Assembly (NCBI RefSeq): GCF_018588585.1
Contig: NZ_JAEUFG010000036.1
Span: 1-37,235 of the forward strand
Reading direction: 5' to 3'
Length of the DNA stretch: 37,235 nt
Source: Bacillus sp. SM2101
GTDB lineage: Bacteria > Bacillota > Bacilli > Bacillales > SM2101
In this document: positions 23,002-32,373 of the stretch, piece after piece
How the letters are laid out: each line of letters opens with the position of its first letter
How positions within the stretch are numbered: position 1 is the stretch's first letter
Program-made: the position numbers and the translations under genes
Notes under the pieces: model-generated
Told to the model about the DNA's origin: nothing
Seen by the model: the letters and a program-made list of their open reading frames with translations, nothing else
The model's database searches: none

Positions 23002-23681
23002 GTTGTTTATGCATTCATGGATTTACAGGTGGTCCTTACGAAGTTCAACCATTAGTCGACTATTTAACTCAAGAGACTAATTGGGAAATTGTCACACCTG
23101 TACTACCTGGTCATGGTGAGCAACTCTCGTTGACCGGTGTGAGTTACACTCCGTGGATTGATTGCGTGGAAGAAGAGCTGAAGAAATTGTTAGACAAATT
23201 CGACATCGTATATTTAATTGGGTTTTCAATGGGCGGTGTAATTGCTAGTTACTTAGCAGCGAAGTACTCAATAAGAAAACTTGTCTTATTGAGTGCAGCC
23301 GTATATTATACGAATCCAAAGCAACTTATTAGTGATGTACATGATTTATTTAAGCTTGGATTGCAAGGAAAAATACACGAAAATGAATTATATGAGAGGT
23401 ATAAGAAGAAAATAATTGCAACTCCTCTTAGTGCAATAATTCAGTTTCAGCAGCTCGTTCGAATGGTTAGACCAGCTTTAGAGAAAATCTCTGTACCTAC
23501 ATTAACTGTGCAAGGGAAATGTGATGGGATTGTTCCAATGAAAAGTGCAGAGCATATACATCAAACAATCAGTTCTGCCAGGAAGAAACTTATTTATATA
23601 GAATCAGCCAAGCATCATGTCTGCTACTGTGAGGAGCGTAGGGAGCTTTTTGCTGAGGTATATACCTTTTTAAAGGAATAG
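22995..23681 (+). CDS. Carboxylesterase, alpha/beta hydrolase (Est30/YvaK type)
   Basis: A 228-residue alpha/beta hydrolase. The nucleophile is S78 in GFSMGG, the acid D177 in QGKCDGIVP, and the base H207 in SAKHHV; the oxyanion-hole motif is CIHGFTGGP (5-13). The size and spacing fit the Est30/YvaK monoacylglycerol or carboxylesterase group. It overlaps the end of murF (ATG at 22995 inside the last murF codons), so translation is coupled, but a direct cell-wall role is not implied. Such an esterase is not part of this locus in B. subtilis as I recall it. Confidence 0.9.
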   Translation: MVGCLCIHGFTGGPYEVQPLVDYLTQETNWEIVTPVLPGHGEQLSLTGVSYTPWIDCVEEELKKLLDKFDIVYLIGFSMGGVIASYLAAKYSIRKLVLLSAAVYYTNPKQLISDVHDLFKLGLQGKIHENELYERYKKKIIATPLSAIIQFQQLVRMVRPALEKISVPTLTVQGKCDGIVPMKSAEHIHQTISSARKKLIYIESAKHHVCYCEERRELFAEVYTFLKE

Positions 23682-23893
23682 GAGCTTATTTTCTTATTTA
23701 GAAATTATTAGAAAAATTGGAACAACTATTTAGTGATAACATTAATTTAATTTCATTAGAAAATTGCAAATGAATATTATTAGTGATATGATGTTGGTTT
23801 GGTACTTCATTATTAAATAAGCTCGAAGTAATGTTCGGATGCAAAGTAACTGTAGTTATTATGAAATAGATGTAAAAAGGAGTTAGAAATCAA

Positions 23894-25351
23894 TTGATCA
23901 TGTTTAATGAATTAGGTTTAAGTGAGCCTTTATTAAAGGCTATTAACAAGATGGGCTTTGAAGAATCAACACCTATTCAAGCTCAAACAATTCCGCTCGG
24001 TTTGCAGCATAAAGATGTTATTGGACAAGCGCAAACAGGTACTGGAAAAACAGCTGCGTTTGGTATTCCATTAATTGAGAAAATTAATATAGCTGAAGAT
24101 AAGACACAAGGTATTGTTATTGCACCGACTCGGGAATTAGCAATTCAAGTGTCAGAGGAGCTATATAAAATTGGATCGTTTAAAGGTGTAAGAATTCTTC
24201 CGGTATATGGTGGACAAGATATTGGTCGTCAAATACGAGGGTTAAAAAAACGTCCTCATTTAATTGTAGGAACGCCTGGACGAATGATCGATCATATTAA
24301 ACGTAAAACGTTACGTTTAGATAATATTCATACTGTTGTGCTTGACGAAGCAGATGAAATGTTAAATATGGGATTTATCGAAGACATTGAGTCGATTTTA
24401 TCTCATATTCCAAATGAACGCCAAACATTACTTTTTTCAGCAACAATGCCTGGTCCAATTCAAAGAATTGCTGAACGGTTTATGAATAACCCTGAAGTAG
24501 TGAAAGTAAAAGCAAAAGAAGTGACTGTTCCTAATATTGAACAGTATTACATCGAGGTTCAGGAAAAGAAAAAATTTGACATTTTAACACGTTTACTAGA
24601 TATTCAATCTCCTGAATTAGCAATTATCTTTGGTCGTACAAAACGACGGGTAGATGAGTTATCAGAAGCTCTTTCTCTACGTGGTTATTCAGCTGAAGGT
24701 ATCCACGGAGATATGACGCAAGCAAAACGTATATCTGTGTTAAGAAAGTTTAAGGCAGGTTCTATAGATGTCCTAGTAGCAACAGATGTAGCTGCGCGTG
24801 GTCTAGATATTTCTGGAGTCACTCACGTATATAATTTTGATATTCCACAAGATCCAGAGAGCTATGTTCATCGCATAGGTCGTACAGGTCGAGCTGGTAA
24901 GACGGGTGCTGCTATTACATTTGTCACATCAAGAGAAATGAGTCATCTAAAGAATGTAGAACATACGACTAAGAGAAAAATGGAGCGTATGAAGCCACCT
25001 ACACTCGATGAGGCTCTTGAAGGTCAACAGCATCTCGTTATTGATAAAATTGTAGAAACTGTTGAAAAAGGAAACGTATCCTTTTATAAACGAGCTGCAG
25101 AAGAGCTACTTGAGGATCATGATTCGGTATCAGTTGTTGCAGCAGCAATTAAATTAATGACGAAAGAACCTGATCAAACGCCAGTTAATTTAACATCAGA
25201 ACCGCCTTTACACATGAAAAAACAACAAAGGTCACAAGGTGGTAATAGTCGAAATCGTCATAAAGGCCATCATTCAAAGTCACGTCAACATTCAAATAGG
25301 AATCATCGTGGTAACCCGAAAAGAAGACCAAGAAAACAAGAATCAAGATAA
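23894..25351 (+). CDS. cshA: DEAD-box ATP-dependent RNA helicase CshA
   Basis: A 485-residue RNA helicase acting in RNA turnover and ribosome assembly. All helicase motifs are present: Q motif [11 protein letters not shown] (17-27), I AQTGTGKT (45-52), Ia PTRELA, Ib TPGR, II DEAD, III SAT, and [10 protein letters not shown]. The tail (about 430-485) is rich in Arg, Lys, His and Asn without a folded domain, typical of CshA and suited to RNA binding. Start: AAAGGAG is 11 nt from TTG 23894 and 17 nt from ATG 23900, so TTG is chosen. It is its own transcription unit, ended by a strong terminator at 25359. Confidence 0.96.
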   Translation: MIMFNELGLSEPLLKAINKMGFEESTPIQAQTIPLGLQHKDVIGQAQTGTGKTAAFGIPLIEKINIAEDKTQGIVIAPTRELAIQVSEELYKIGSFKGVRILPVYGGQDIGRQIRGLKKRPHLIVGTPGRMIDHIKRKTLRLDNIHTVVLDEADEMLNMGFIEDIESILSHIPNERQTLLFSATMPGPIQRIAERFMNNPEVVKVKAKEVTVPNIEQYYIEVQEKKKFDILTRLLDIQSPELAIIFGRTKRRVDELSEALSLRGYSAEGIHGDMTQAKRISVLRKFKAGSIDVLVATDVAARGLDISGVTHVYNFDIPQDPESYVHRIGRTGRAGKTGAAITFVTSREMSHLKNVEHTTKRKMERMKPPTLDEALEGQQHLVIDKIVETVEKGNVSFYKRAAEELLEDHDSVSVVAAAIKLMTKEPDQTPVNLTSEPPLHMKKQQRSQGGNSRNRHKGHHSKSRQHSNRNHRGNPKRRPRKQESR

Positions 25352-25358
25352 ATTAAGA

Positions 25359-25390
25359 GGTGCAAAGCTGATAAGCTTTGCACCCTTTTT
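25359..25390 (+). terminator. Terminator of cshA
   Basis: A perfect 11-bp stem (25359-25369 with 25374-25384) and a 4-nt loop, followed by CTTTTT. It starts 7 bp after the cshA stop codon. Confidence 0.92.
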
Positions 25391-25684
25391 ACGTGGAACG
25401 AGGCTTACGGATGTCTTGTTGTAGAACTATTCCCTTGAGGACAAGCTTTACCAGTCAATTCTCCAAATTTATCGGCTATTTTATACAATATACTGGTCAA
25501 ACTTACAGGTTTAACAATCAATATGCTAATTTATAGATCGATTGACTGCTTTTGATTATAAAACCCTTTTTATACCAAGAGTAATTTTGTATATAATAAT
25601 AAGTTATAGTGCGTGTTTAAATTATGCTATGAATTTGAACATCCTCTTATAGACACGAAAAGATACAGTAAGGAGGAGGAAATT
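25391..25684. other. Intergenic region and promoter upstream of ydbS
   Basis: About 290 bp after the cshA terminator. TATAAT at 25592-25597 with TTTATA 17 bp upstream (25569-25574) is a plausible sigma-A promoter for ydbS-ydbT. No gene seen. Confidence 0.45.
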
Positions 25685-26158
25685 GTGAGAGATGCACCTA
25701 TAAATCGAATAAGCAAACGTGCATTGCCGGTTTGGCGTATCGGTGGAATAATCGAATTTTTAGTGTCGTTAATTGCTTTTATTGTATTACTTATACTTAC
25801 GATTATTTATCGTTGGCCAATATGGATTATTGTAGTTGGTTTATTGCTCACTTTGATAATGGGTTATATATTTATTATGCTTATTCCTAAATTAAGGTGG
25901 AAGCGATGGAGATATGAGGTGAACGAACATGAAATAGATATTCAACACGGCATATTTATTATTAAACGAACATTGATACCGATGGTCCGTGTTCAGCATG
26001 TTGATACGAAACAAGGCCCTATACTAAGAAAGTATAGTCTTGCTACTGTTACAGTATCAACAGCAGCAACTGTTCATGAAATACCTGCTTTAGACCTTAA
26101 TGAAGCAGATGAACTAAGAGATAGAATATCTATTTTAGCGAGGGTGGAGGATGATTAA
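25685..26158 (+). CDS. ydbS: PH domain membrane protein YdbS
   Basis: A 157-residue membrane protein with two N-terminal membrane segments (about 20-42 and 48-67) followed by one bacterial PH (bPH2) domain (about 75-145: RYEVNEHEIDIQHGIFIIKRTLIPMVRVQHVDTKQGPILRKY, given here only as the span start R-Y-E-V and end R-K-Y). It pairs with YdbT. In B. subtilis, ydbS/ydbT have been linked to resistance to a bacteriocin from Bacillus amyloliquefaciens, but the biochemical role is unclear. Start: AGGAGGAGG is upstream of GTG 25685, giving MRDAPINR, which matches the usual short N terminus. Its stop overlaps the ydbT ATG as TAATG. Confidence 0.9.
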   Translation: MRDAPINRISKRALPVWRIGGIIEFLVSLIAFIVLLILTIIYRWPIWIIVVGLLLTLIMGYIFIMLIPKLRWKRWRYEVNEHEIDIQHGIFIIKRTLIPMVRVQHVDTKQGPILRKYSLATVTVSTAATVHEIPALDLNEADELRDRISILARVEDD

Positions 26159-27678
26159 TGTTTGAAAAACGTCGTCTTCATCCAATATCAGCACTACTAT
26201 CTATAATTAGCTTTATTAAAAGTCTCATTATCCCAATTATAGTTTTCTTTTTCATTGGCTCAGGTGATGACGGTATGATCTTATCATATGTGAAGTTTAT
26301 ATCGTTTGGAGTAGGCTTCATTGGTGTGCTAGTTGCAGGATTTCTCTACTGGTACAGCTATACATATAGAGTGGAAGATGGAGAATTACGAATTGAACAC
26401 GGTGTATTTATTAAAAAGAAACGGTATATCCCTATAGAAAAAATCCAAACCTTTGATATTTCACAAGGGGTGCTGCATCGTTTATTCAAGTTGGTTAAGG
26501 TTAGAGTAGAAACTGCTGGTGGTGGTAAAGAGGCAGAAGCAGAGTTAACAGCTATAACCTCTATGGAATCAAGACAGCTTGAAAGAGCGTTGATGGAACA
26601 AACGGCCCAACAATTTGAGGCACCAATGGAGGAAGAGCATACTCCTTCATTAGATGAGGAAGGAAAGGAAAAAGTACTATTTAATTATAAAGTTTCTACA
26701 AAGGAACTTCTCATTGCTGGATCAACTACTGGTGGTATAGGTGTAGTACTATCAGCTATTATTGCTTTCTTTTCACAATTTGAAGAACTCATACCATATG
26801 AAATAATTGTCAATCGATTTGAACAGTATTTAAACCTTGGTCCATTACTCGTAATGATAACTGCTATGTTTGCGATATTTATTGCTTGGGTTATTGCATT
26901 CATTAACACGATGTTAAAATACGGGAATTTTACAATTGAAAAATATGAAAATGAACTAGTCATAATTAGGGGAATCATTGAGAAGCGGAAGGTTACTGTC
27001 CCATTAGGAAGAATACAAGCAATTAGAATTTCAGAAAATATTATTCGTCAACCTTTAGGTTTTGCTACTGTATTTGTTGAAATTGCTGGGGCATCAACTG
27101 ATATGGAGTCAGGTATGTCAACAATGCTATTCCCTATTATAAAAAAGAAAAAATTGGCAAAATTAATAAATGAGATATTAGTTGATTATCACATTCCGAT
27201 ATCTAAAACTAAGATTCCAAAACGTTCATTAATAAGGTACATGTTAAGGTCAATTTATCCTGTAACTATAATTGTAGTGCCAATGGTAATATTTTTACGC
27301 CCTTGGGGTTATGCATCTATTTTATTATTTGTAGTTGCTATGGTATTTGGTTATGTGAAGTACAGAGGTGCACAATGGTCATTAGATGAAAAACAACTGT
27401 TCATGCAATTTCGTACTATTGGTAAAACGACAGTATTAATGCAAAGGAAGAAAATACAAGCTTGTACAATGCAGCAGTCATATTTTCAAAAAAGAAAAAG
27501 CTTATGTACTATAACATCCTCCATAAAATCAAGCGCAAGTGGTAAACATTTTAATATGATTGACATGGAGTTTTTTGAAGGGCGAGCTATTCATGAATGG
27601 TATTCAAATGGAGGAAGTAATCGCTCGGAAAATGTAAATAGTGAACATTTGCCTAATAGTATATTGAACAGGGGCTAA
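26158..27678 (+). CDS. ydbT: PH domain membrane protein YdbT
   Basis: A 506-residue membrane protein with repeated units of two membrane helices plus a bPH2 domain. Helix pairs lie at about 13-65, 180-250 and 365-400, and bPH2 domains at about 68-140 (VEDGELRIEHGVFIKKKRYI), 258-335 (ENELVIIRGIIEKRKVTV) and, more diverged, 405-475. YdbS and YdbT probably form one membrane complex; the function is not settled. Translation is coupled to ydbS through TAATG. A bidirectional terminator at 27773 follows. Confidence 0.9.
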   Translation: MFEKRRLHPISALLSIISFIKSLIIPIIVFFFIGSGDDGMILSYVKFISFGVGFIGVLVAGFLYWYSYTYRVEDGELRIEHGVFIKKKRYIPIEKIQTFDISQGVLHRLFKLVKVRVETAGGGKEAEAELTAITSMESRQLERALMEQTAQQFEAPMEEEHTPSLDEEGKEKVLFNYKVSTKELLIAGSTTGGIGVVLSAIIAFFSQFEELIPYEIIVNRFEQYLNLGPLLVMITAMFAIFIAWVIAFINTMLKYGNFTIEKYENELVIIRGIIEKRKVTVPLGRIQAIRISENIIRQPLGFATVFVEIAGASTDMESGMSTMLFPIIKKKKLAKLINEILVDYHIPISKTKIPKRSLIRYMLRSIYPVTIIVVPMVIFLRPWGYASILLFVVAMVFGYVKYRGAQWSLDEKQLFMQFRTIGKTTVLMQRKKIQACTMQQSYFQKRKSLCTITSSIKSSASGKHFNMIDMEFFEGRAIHEWYSNGGSNRSENVNSEHLPNSILNRG

Positions 27679-27772
27679 ACGGTATGATATGTGATAGGGG
27701 CTATAGGTATAGTTCCCTTTTTATTATAAATAGCTAATATCATTCGATCAAAAAGATAATTAGACTTTATTG

Positions 27773-27809
27773 AAAAACGTATTCGAAAGTTTCGAATACG
27801 TTTTTTTTG
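27773..27809 (+). terminator. Bidirectional terminator between ydbT and ydcA
   Basis: A 15-bp perfect stem (27773-27787 with 27791-27805) and a 3-nt loop, with a T8 run on the plus side and a T run on the minus side. It lies between convergent genes. Confidence 0.92.
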
Positions 27810-27865
27810 AAGAATTATTAGTAAAAGAAGCGAATGTTCCACAGGAGTCATCGAACGAAACGACA

Positions 27866-28576
27866 TTACCTAGCAAATAAACCTAGTATGACCAGAAAGA
27901 TGATAATTAGCCAAATGAGATTGTTTTTAGTAAATATATTTGAGTAATTCACAGGACGTCCTTGTGCTGCGACATAAGTATAAGATGATGTATTCTTTGT
28001 AATAAGTAAAGGAGCTAATATGGCTCCACCAATTAGCCCGAATAAATGAGCGACAACATTAATATTTGGATTTATAAATGTCATGATTAAACCGATGACT
28101 AAAATGGTAATAATGACTTGTGAGTTGGCATGGTCAATGATATCTTTACGGAATTGAACAATATACAAATAAACTCCGAATAAGCCGAATATAGCACCGG
28201 ATGAACCAACATGCGCATATTGTAATGGCTCAATGAAGTATGTTGCCATATTTGCAATAAAACCAGCACCAATATAAACAATGATGAATTTCCACTTGCC
28301 TAGCATTTTTTCTAGAGCAGGGCCAAACAATACGAGTGAAAATGAGTTCAACAGCATATGGCCAAAACCACTATGAATAATAATTGGTGTAAATAGACGC
28401 CAGTATTCTCCTTGTGATATAAGAAAGTTCAATCCAACCATTTGTTGGAAAATTATATTTGACATTGATGTAGGAATGGCTAAAATCAACCAAAATAAAA
28501 TATGAATAGCAATGATAAATGAAATAATAGGATATAAAAACAAAAAGGTGCGAAAGTTTTCGGTTCTCATAAACAT
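27866..28576 (-). CDS. ydcA: Rhomboid family intramembrane serine protease YdcA
   Basis: A 236-residue polytopic membrane protein with about seven hydrophobic segments. The catalytic dyad of rhomboids is visible: S126 in GSSGAIFG and H177 in VAHLFGLIGG. The preceding HSGFGHMLLNSFSLVLFG (about 68-85) is the conserved HxxxN region. It should cleave transmembrane substrates within the membrane; substrates are unknown. AAAGGAGA lies 10 nt upstream of ATG 28576. It is on the minus strand between ydbT and acpS, the same place as in B. subtilis. Confidence 0.92.
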   Translation of the reverse strand: MFMRTENFRTFLFLYPIISFIIAIHILFWLILAIPTSMSNIIFQQMVGLNFLISQGEYWRLFTPIIIHSGFGHMLLNSFSLVLFGPALEKMLGKWKFIIVYIGAGFIANMATYFIEPLQYAHVGSSGAIFGLFGVYLYIVQFRKDIIDHANSQVIITILVIGLIMTFINPNINVVAHLFGLIGGAILAPLLITKNTSSYTYVAAQGRPVNYSNIFTKNNLIWLIIIFLVILGLFAR

Positions 28577-28656
28577 AAATTAATTTCTCCTTTACGTATA
28601 TATCTTTCTATATAGTATTATTAAGTAATTATTATATGCATAGAGAGGGTTTTTAT

Positions 28657-29019
28657 ATGATTATCGGGATTGGGATTGATATCGTTGAAATAAAACGTGT
28701 AGCCAGTACTCTTGAAAGACAAGGCGAAAGGTTTATAAATAGAATTTTAACACAAAATGAACAAAAAATTTTTAATCAACTCCAAGGGTTGAGACAAATA
28801 GAATTTTTTTGTGGTAGATTTGCTGCAAAAGAAGCCTATTCAAAAGCTCTAGGCACGGGAATTGGAAAGGAAATTAGCTTTTTAGATATTGAAATTACAT
28901 CAAATGAGCAAGGAAGGCCAATTATCGCAGTTTCCGATGAAAATCATATACATCTTTCGATATCTCACAGTCAAGAATATGCTGTAGCTCAAGTAATAAT
29001 TGAAAGCTCGTCAAGCTAG
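28657..29019 (+). CDS. acpS: Holo-[acyl-carrier-protein] synthase
   Basis: A 120-residue phosphopantetheinyl transferase that converts apo-ACP to holo-ACP using coenzyme A; a trimer in the cytoplasm. [11 protein letters not shown] with metal ligand D8 and [17 protein letters not shown] with E59 are the two family signatures; [14 protein letters not shown] closes the active site. Start: GAGAGGG lies upstream of ATG 28657, giving MIIGIGID; the in-frame ATG at 28636 would add seven unconserved residues. It is followed by ydcC after about 110 bp. Confidence 0.96.
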   Translation: MIIGIGIDIVEIKRVASTLERQGERFINRILTQNEQKIFNQLQGLRQIEFFCGRFAAKEAYSKALGTGIGKEISFLDIEITSNEQGRPIIAVSDENHIHLSISHSQEYAVAQVIIESSSS

Positions 29020-29127
29020 TCTGCATATTGTGATACTTTGTCTCATATATTTTTATAGCGATAGGTGAGCGGATATGATCATCGCTCTAAGCTACTTAGA
29101 AAAGAGGCAAAGGGGCTGAGAAGGAAA

Positions 29128-30141
29128 ATGAGGAAGATAGTATGGCTGTTTTTTGTACTTAGTGTTCTTCTTGCACTTGTAGGTTGTGGGAATAAATCAC
29201 AAGAAGATGTTGTAAACGCACTAGACTCGAAGGTTGAAGACATGAAAGGTTATAAAACTGAAGCCAAGATGACCATTCAAACTGGAGATGAACCACAAGT
29301 TTATGATGTGGAGATTTGGCATCAAAAGCCGGATAATTACCGTGTCAATTTAAGAAATACTGAAAGAGATCAAAGTCAAATGATTCTGCGAAATAATGAA
29401 GGTGTATTTGTTCTAACCCCAGCGTTAAATAAAAGTTATCGATTCCAAAGTGACTGGCCAAACAACAGTAGTCAGCCGTACCTTTATGAATCAATCGTCA
29501 ATGATATTATGCAAGACACAGAAGCGACATTTGAAGCAAAAGATCAATTGTACGTATTTGAGACAAAAACGAACTATCAAAACCATAAAATGCTACCTAG
29601 GCAAGAAATCACAATAAATAAAAAAGACTTGTCACCATCAGTTGTAAAAGTGATGGACCCTGATTATAAGCCTTTAATTACTATTGAATTTGGGAAGATG
29701 GAATTTAACCCTAGTTTTGATGAAGATGCATTTGATACGAAGAAGAATATGACTGCTGCGAGACTAGATGATTTATCAATTGTTAGTTCGACTGACTTAT
29801 CCTTGCCGGTATACTATCCGAGTGATCAACTCGTCGGTGTGATACCACAAGAAGAAGTGACGGTTGAAACAGAAAATGGGAAACGAATCATTATGACATA
29901 CGGTGGAGAGAAATCTTATACATTGATTCAGGAACAAGCATTTGATGTTCCAGCAATGAGTTCTGCAACGATTATGAATGGTGATATTGTCAGCTTAGGG
30001 GACTTTACAATTGGAGCTTTGACAAATAATAGTCTGACTTGGACGTATAATGGGGTGGATTTTATGCTCGCTTCTGAAGATTTAACTCAGGAAGAAATGA
30101 TCATGATTGCGAGTTCTGTTAAGAATCAATCAATTAAATAG
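29128..30141 (+). CDS. ydcC: LolA-like lipoprotein YdcC
   Basis: A 337-residue secreted lipoprotein. The signal peptide KIVWLFFVLSVLLALVGC ends in the lipobox LVGC. The mature part resembles the LolA/LolB-like superfamily: VEDMKGYKTEAKMTI (about 34-48), YDVEIWHQKPDNYRV, LRNNEGVFVLTPALNKSYRF and a C-terminal ALTNNSLTWTYNGVDFML. In B. subtilis the gene is known as a sporulation-associated (sigma-E) lipoprotein. The start ATG at 29128 has AAGG close by; the longer frame from 29065 adds a basic, unconserved extension before the signal. A terminator follows at 30151. Confidence 0.9.
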   Translation: MRKIVWLFFVLSVLLALVGCGNKSQEDVVNALDSKVEDMKGYKTEAKMTIQTGDEPQVYDVEIWHQKPDNYRVNLRNTERDQSQMILRNNEGVFVLTPALNKSYRFQSDWPNNSSQPYLYESIVNDIMQDTEATFEAKDQLYVFETKTNYQNHKMLPRQEITINKKDLSPSVVKVMDPDYKPLITIEFGKMEFNPSFDEDAFDTKKNMTAARLDDLSIVSSTDLSLPVYYPSDQLVGVIPQEEVTVETENGKRIIMTYGGEKSYTLIQEQAFDVPAMSSATIMNGDIVSLGDFTIGALTNNSLTWTYNGVDFMLASEDLTQEEMIMIASSVKNQSIK

Positions 30142-30150
30142 GAAAACCCC

Positions 30151-30190
30151 AAACAGGCTCTACAATACATGCTAGGCCTGTTTTCTTTTA
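30151..30190 (+). terminator. Terminator of ydcC
   Basis: AAACAGGC / GCCTGTTT stem (30151-30158 with 30176-30183) and a 17-nt loop, followed by TCTTTTA. It sits just upstream of the alr promoter. Confidence 0.75.
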
Positions 30191-30191
30191 C

Positions 30192-30220
30192 TTGACAAAG
30201 GAAGATATACAGCTAATAAT
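30192..30220 (+). promoter_or_regulatory. Probable sigma-A promoter of alr
   Basis: TTGACA (30192-30197) followed by TAATAA at 16 bp or AATAAT at 17 bp. It lies between the ydcC terminator and the alr start. Confidence 0.55.
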
Positions 30221-30258
30221 CATTTATACTAATGGTAATATAAGCAGAAAGGGTTTTG

Positions 30259-31413
30259 TTGATTTTGTCAACTTTTCACAGAGATACATGGGTAGAGATA
30301 AATTTGGATCATATCCATGATAATGTTCAAGCTATGAGAAATCATATAGCGGATGATGTCCAAATTATAGCAGTCGTAAAAGCAAATGCATACGGCCATG
30401 GTTATACTCAAGTTGCACGTACAGCGCTTGAAGCTGGAGCTACCATGTTAGCTGTTGCTTTTATGGATGAAGCGATATTTTTAAGAAAGCAGGGTATTCA
30501 AGCCCCGATCTTAGTAATGGGCGCTACAAGACCTGAGGATCTATCAGATGCAGTAAAATTTAATGTTATTATTACTATATTTCAAGCAGAATGGTTACAT
30601 GAAGCTCTTAAGTTCTATCACGAAGATCAAGCAATACATTTGCATGTGAAGTTAGATACCGGTATGGGAAGGTTAGGGGTTAGAACCGAAGCTGAAATAA
30701 AAGCAATCGAAGCCGTGGTAAACAATGATAAACGACTAGTTTTACACGGTGCATATACTCACTATGCAACTGCTGATGAAATTAACACAACATTTCTTGA
30801 ACAGCAATATCGTATGTTTCAGGAGATGTTAGATTGGTTTGCTGAAAAACCTTCAATGATTCATTGTGCAAACAGCGCTGCAGCACTAAGGTTCCCACAT
30901 CAACTATTTAATGCAATAAGATTCGGTATATCTATGTACGGGCTAACTCCATCTGTAGATATAAAGCCACAATTACCTTTTCCATTAAAGGAAGCTTTTT
31001 CTTTGCATAGTCGTTTATCTCATATAAAGCTAGTCTCGCCTGGTAATAGCATTAGTTATGGTGCCACCTATACGACAAAACAAGAGGAATGGATCGGAAC
31101 TGTACCAATTGGTTATGCCGATGGCTGGTTACGAAAACTACGTAACAATGAGGTATTAGTTAACGGAGAAAGAATTCCAATTGTTGGTACAATCTGCATG
31201 GACCAAATGATGGTAAAGCTAAATAATGAGGTGCCAGTAGGTACTCAAGTAACATTAATTGGTCAACAGCTTAATAACTTTATACAAGTAGATGAGATAG
31301 CTGAGCAATTAGATACAATAAATTATGAAATTACTTGCATGATTAATTACCGTGTTCCACGGCTCTATATTAGGAATAACAGTGTTATTGAAGTGGTAAA
31401 TCACTTGAAGTAG
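30259..31413 (+). CDS. alr: Alanine racemase
   Basis: PLP enzyme interconverting L- and D-alanine, supplying D-Ala to Ddl; a cytoplasmic homodimer. About 384 residues. The PLP lysine is K41 in VVKANAYGHG and the catalytic tyrosine is in SISYGATYTTK (about 265-275). KLDTGMGRLGV, HCANSAAAL and CMDQMMV are further family blocks. The start is ambiguous: TTG codons at 30256, 30259 and 30265 are all in frame. AAAGGG ends at 30253, giving 2, 5 or 11 nt. 30259 is used, although 30265 gives the LSTFHRDTW start closest to B. subtilis Alr. The gene lies in the normal place upstream of ndoAI-ndoA. Confidence 0.96.
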   Translation: MILSTFHRDTWVEINLDHIHDNVQAMRNHIADDVQIIAVVKANAYGHGYTQVARTALEAGATMLAVAFMDEAIFLRKQGIQAPILVMGATRPEDLSDAVKFNVIITIFQAEWLHEALKFYHEDQAIHLHVKLDTGMGRLGVRTEAEIKAIEAVVNNDKRLVLHGAYTHYATADEINTTFLEQQYRMFQEMLDWFAEKPSMIHCANSAAALRFPHQLFNAIRFGISMYGLTPSVDIKPQLPFPLKEAFSLHSRLSHIKLVSPGNSISYGATYTTKQEEWIGTVPIGYADGWLRKLRNNEVLVNGERIPIVGTICMDQMMVKLNNEVPVGTQVTLIGQQLNNFIQVDEIAEQLDTINYEITCMINYRVPRLYIRNNSVIEVVNHLK

Positions 31414-31510
31414 GATGATGTTTTATAAAAAATGCTATTGTAATATAAACTTTATGAATAAAAATACCTTTGCCTAGACGATAATAGATAAGAATTTACT
31501 TAGTTACGCT

Positions 31511-31538
31511 TTGCATCTAAGGTGTTTAGTGGTATGAT
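31511..31538 (+). promoter_or_regulatory. Probable promoter of ndoAI-ndoA
   Basis: TTGCAT (31511-31516), a 16-bp spacer and TATGAT (31533-31538), about 50 bp before the ndoAI GTG. A reasonable sigma-A promoter by eye. Confidence 0.5.
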
Positions 31539-31590
31539 AAATGTTAGAATGGAATGATAATGTGTAGTGTACTGGTGGAGGTGTATGTTT

Positions 31591-31872
31591 GTGTCTGAAT
31601 CTAGCGCAACGACAGAAATATTAATCAGGTTACCGAAAAACTTAGTAAATGAGTTAGATGTTCTAGTAAAACAAGAAGAAGGTAATCGAAGTGAGGTTAT
31701 TTATCAAGCTACAAAAATGTACCTTCGAGAACGCAAGCAGCGTCAAATACGTGAGTCGATGAGACGTGGTTATATGGAAATGGCAAAAATAAATTTAAGC
31801 ATTGCATCAGAAGCCTTTTTAGCTGAATACGAAGCTGAACATACAGTAGAACGCTTAGTTAGCGGGGGGTAA
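31591..31872 (+). CDS. ndoAI: Antitoxin EndoAI (MazE-like)
   Basis: A 93-residue ribbon-helix-helix antitoxin that neutralises EndoA and probably autoregulates the operon. N-terminal [23 protein letters not shown] (about 7-26). The C-terminal [20 protein letters not shown] and [12 protein letters not shown] bind the toxin and match B. subtilis YdcD closely, whose length is also 93. Start: GGAGGTG (31577-31583) is 7 nt from GTG 31591; an in-frame ATG at 31585 is too close. ndoA starts 4 bp after its stop. Confidence 0.95.
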   Translation: MSESSATTEILIRLPKNLVNELDVLVKQEEGNRSEVIYQATKMYLRERKQRQIRESMRRGYMEMAKINLSIASEAFLAEYEAEHTVERLVSGG

Positions 31873-31876
31873 TCGT

Positions 31877-32227
31877 TTGATTGTTAAACGAGGCGACGTG
31901 TATTTTGCTGATTTATCCCCAGTTGTTGGCTCTGAGCAAGGGGGCGTTCGCCCTGTACTTGTCATTCAGAACGATATAGGCAATCGTTTTAGTCCAACTG
32001 TCATAGTAGCTGCTATTACCGCTCAAATACAAAAAGCTAAACTGCCTACACATGTTGAAATAGATGCAAAGCGGTATGATTTTGAACGTGACTCTGTAAT
32101 TTTGTTAGAGCAAGTTCGGACAATCGATAAGCAAAGATTGACTGATAAGATTACACATCTAGATGAAGAGATGATGGATAAAGTGGACGAAGCTTTACAA
32201 ATCAGTTTAGGACTAATTGATTTTTAG
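31877..32227 (+). CDS. ndoA: mRNA interferase EndoA (MazF family toxin)
   Basis: A 116-residue endoribonuclease toxin, cutting UACAU-type sites in B. subtilis. Catalytic R25 (GGVRPVLV) and T48 (AAITAQ) are present, and the sequence is nearly identical to B. subtilis EndoA by recall ([18 protein letters not shown] at the start, SLGLIDF at the end). It starts at TTG 31877 behind GGGGGG and lies 4 bp after its antitoxin. A terminator follows at 32242. In B. subtilis the rsbRST-UVW-sigB-rsbX operon comes next; here it does not. Confidence 0.97.
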   Translation: MIVKRGDVYFADLSPVVGSEQGGVRPVLVIQNDIGNRFSPTVIVAAITAQIQKAKLPTHVEIDAKRYDFERDSVILLEQVRTIDKQRLTDKITHLDEEMMDKVDEALQISLGLIDF

Positions 32228-32241
32228 ATTTTCATATATGG

Positions 32242-32270
32242 AAAAAAGCCACACTTTAGTGGCTTTTTTA
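32242..32270 (+). terminator. Terminator of ndoAI-ndoA
   Basis: A run of As plus GCCAC pairs with GTGGC plus a T6 run (stem 32242-32252 with 32259-32269), 14 bp after the ndoA stop. It isolates the toxin-antitoxin unit from tex. Confidence 0.9.
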
Positions 32271-32373
32271 TTTTCTTATCTAGGTATTTATCATATGGAT
32301 GAGTTCTACTTTATTTTAGATAATAATTTTAGAATATTTTTATAATTTTATAATCATTGTAGGGGGTATTGCA

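Noticed and set aside
25239-25424. Plus-strand 61-codon frame at the cshA 3' end
   Set aside because: It is an out-of-frame reading of the repetitive basic cshA tail running into the terminator.
25613-25684. 24-codon N-terminal extension of ydbS
   Set aside because: The extension has no ribosome site, whereas AGGAGGAGG directly precedes GTG 25685, which gives the usual N terminus.
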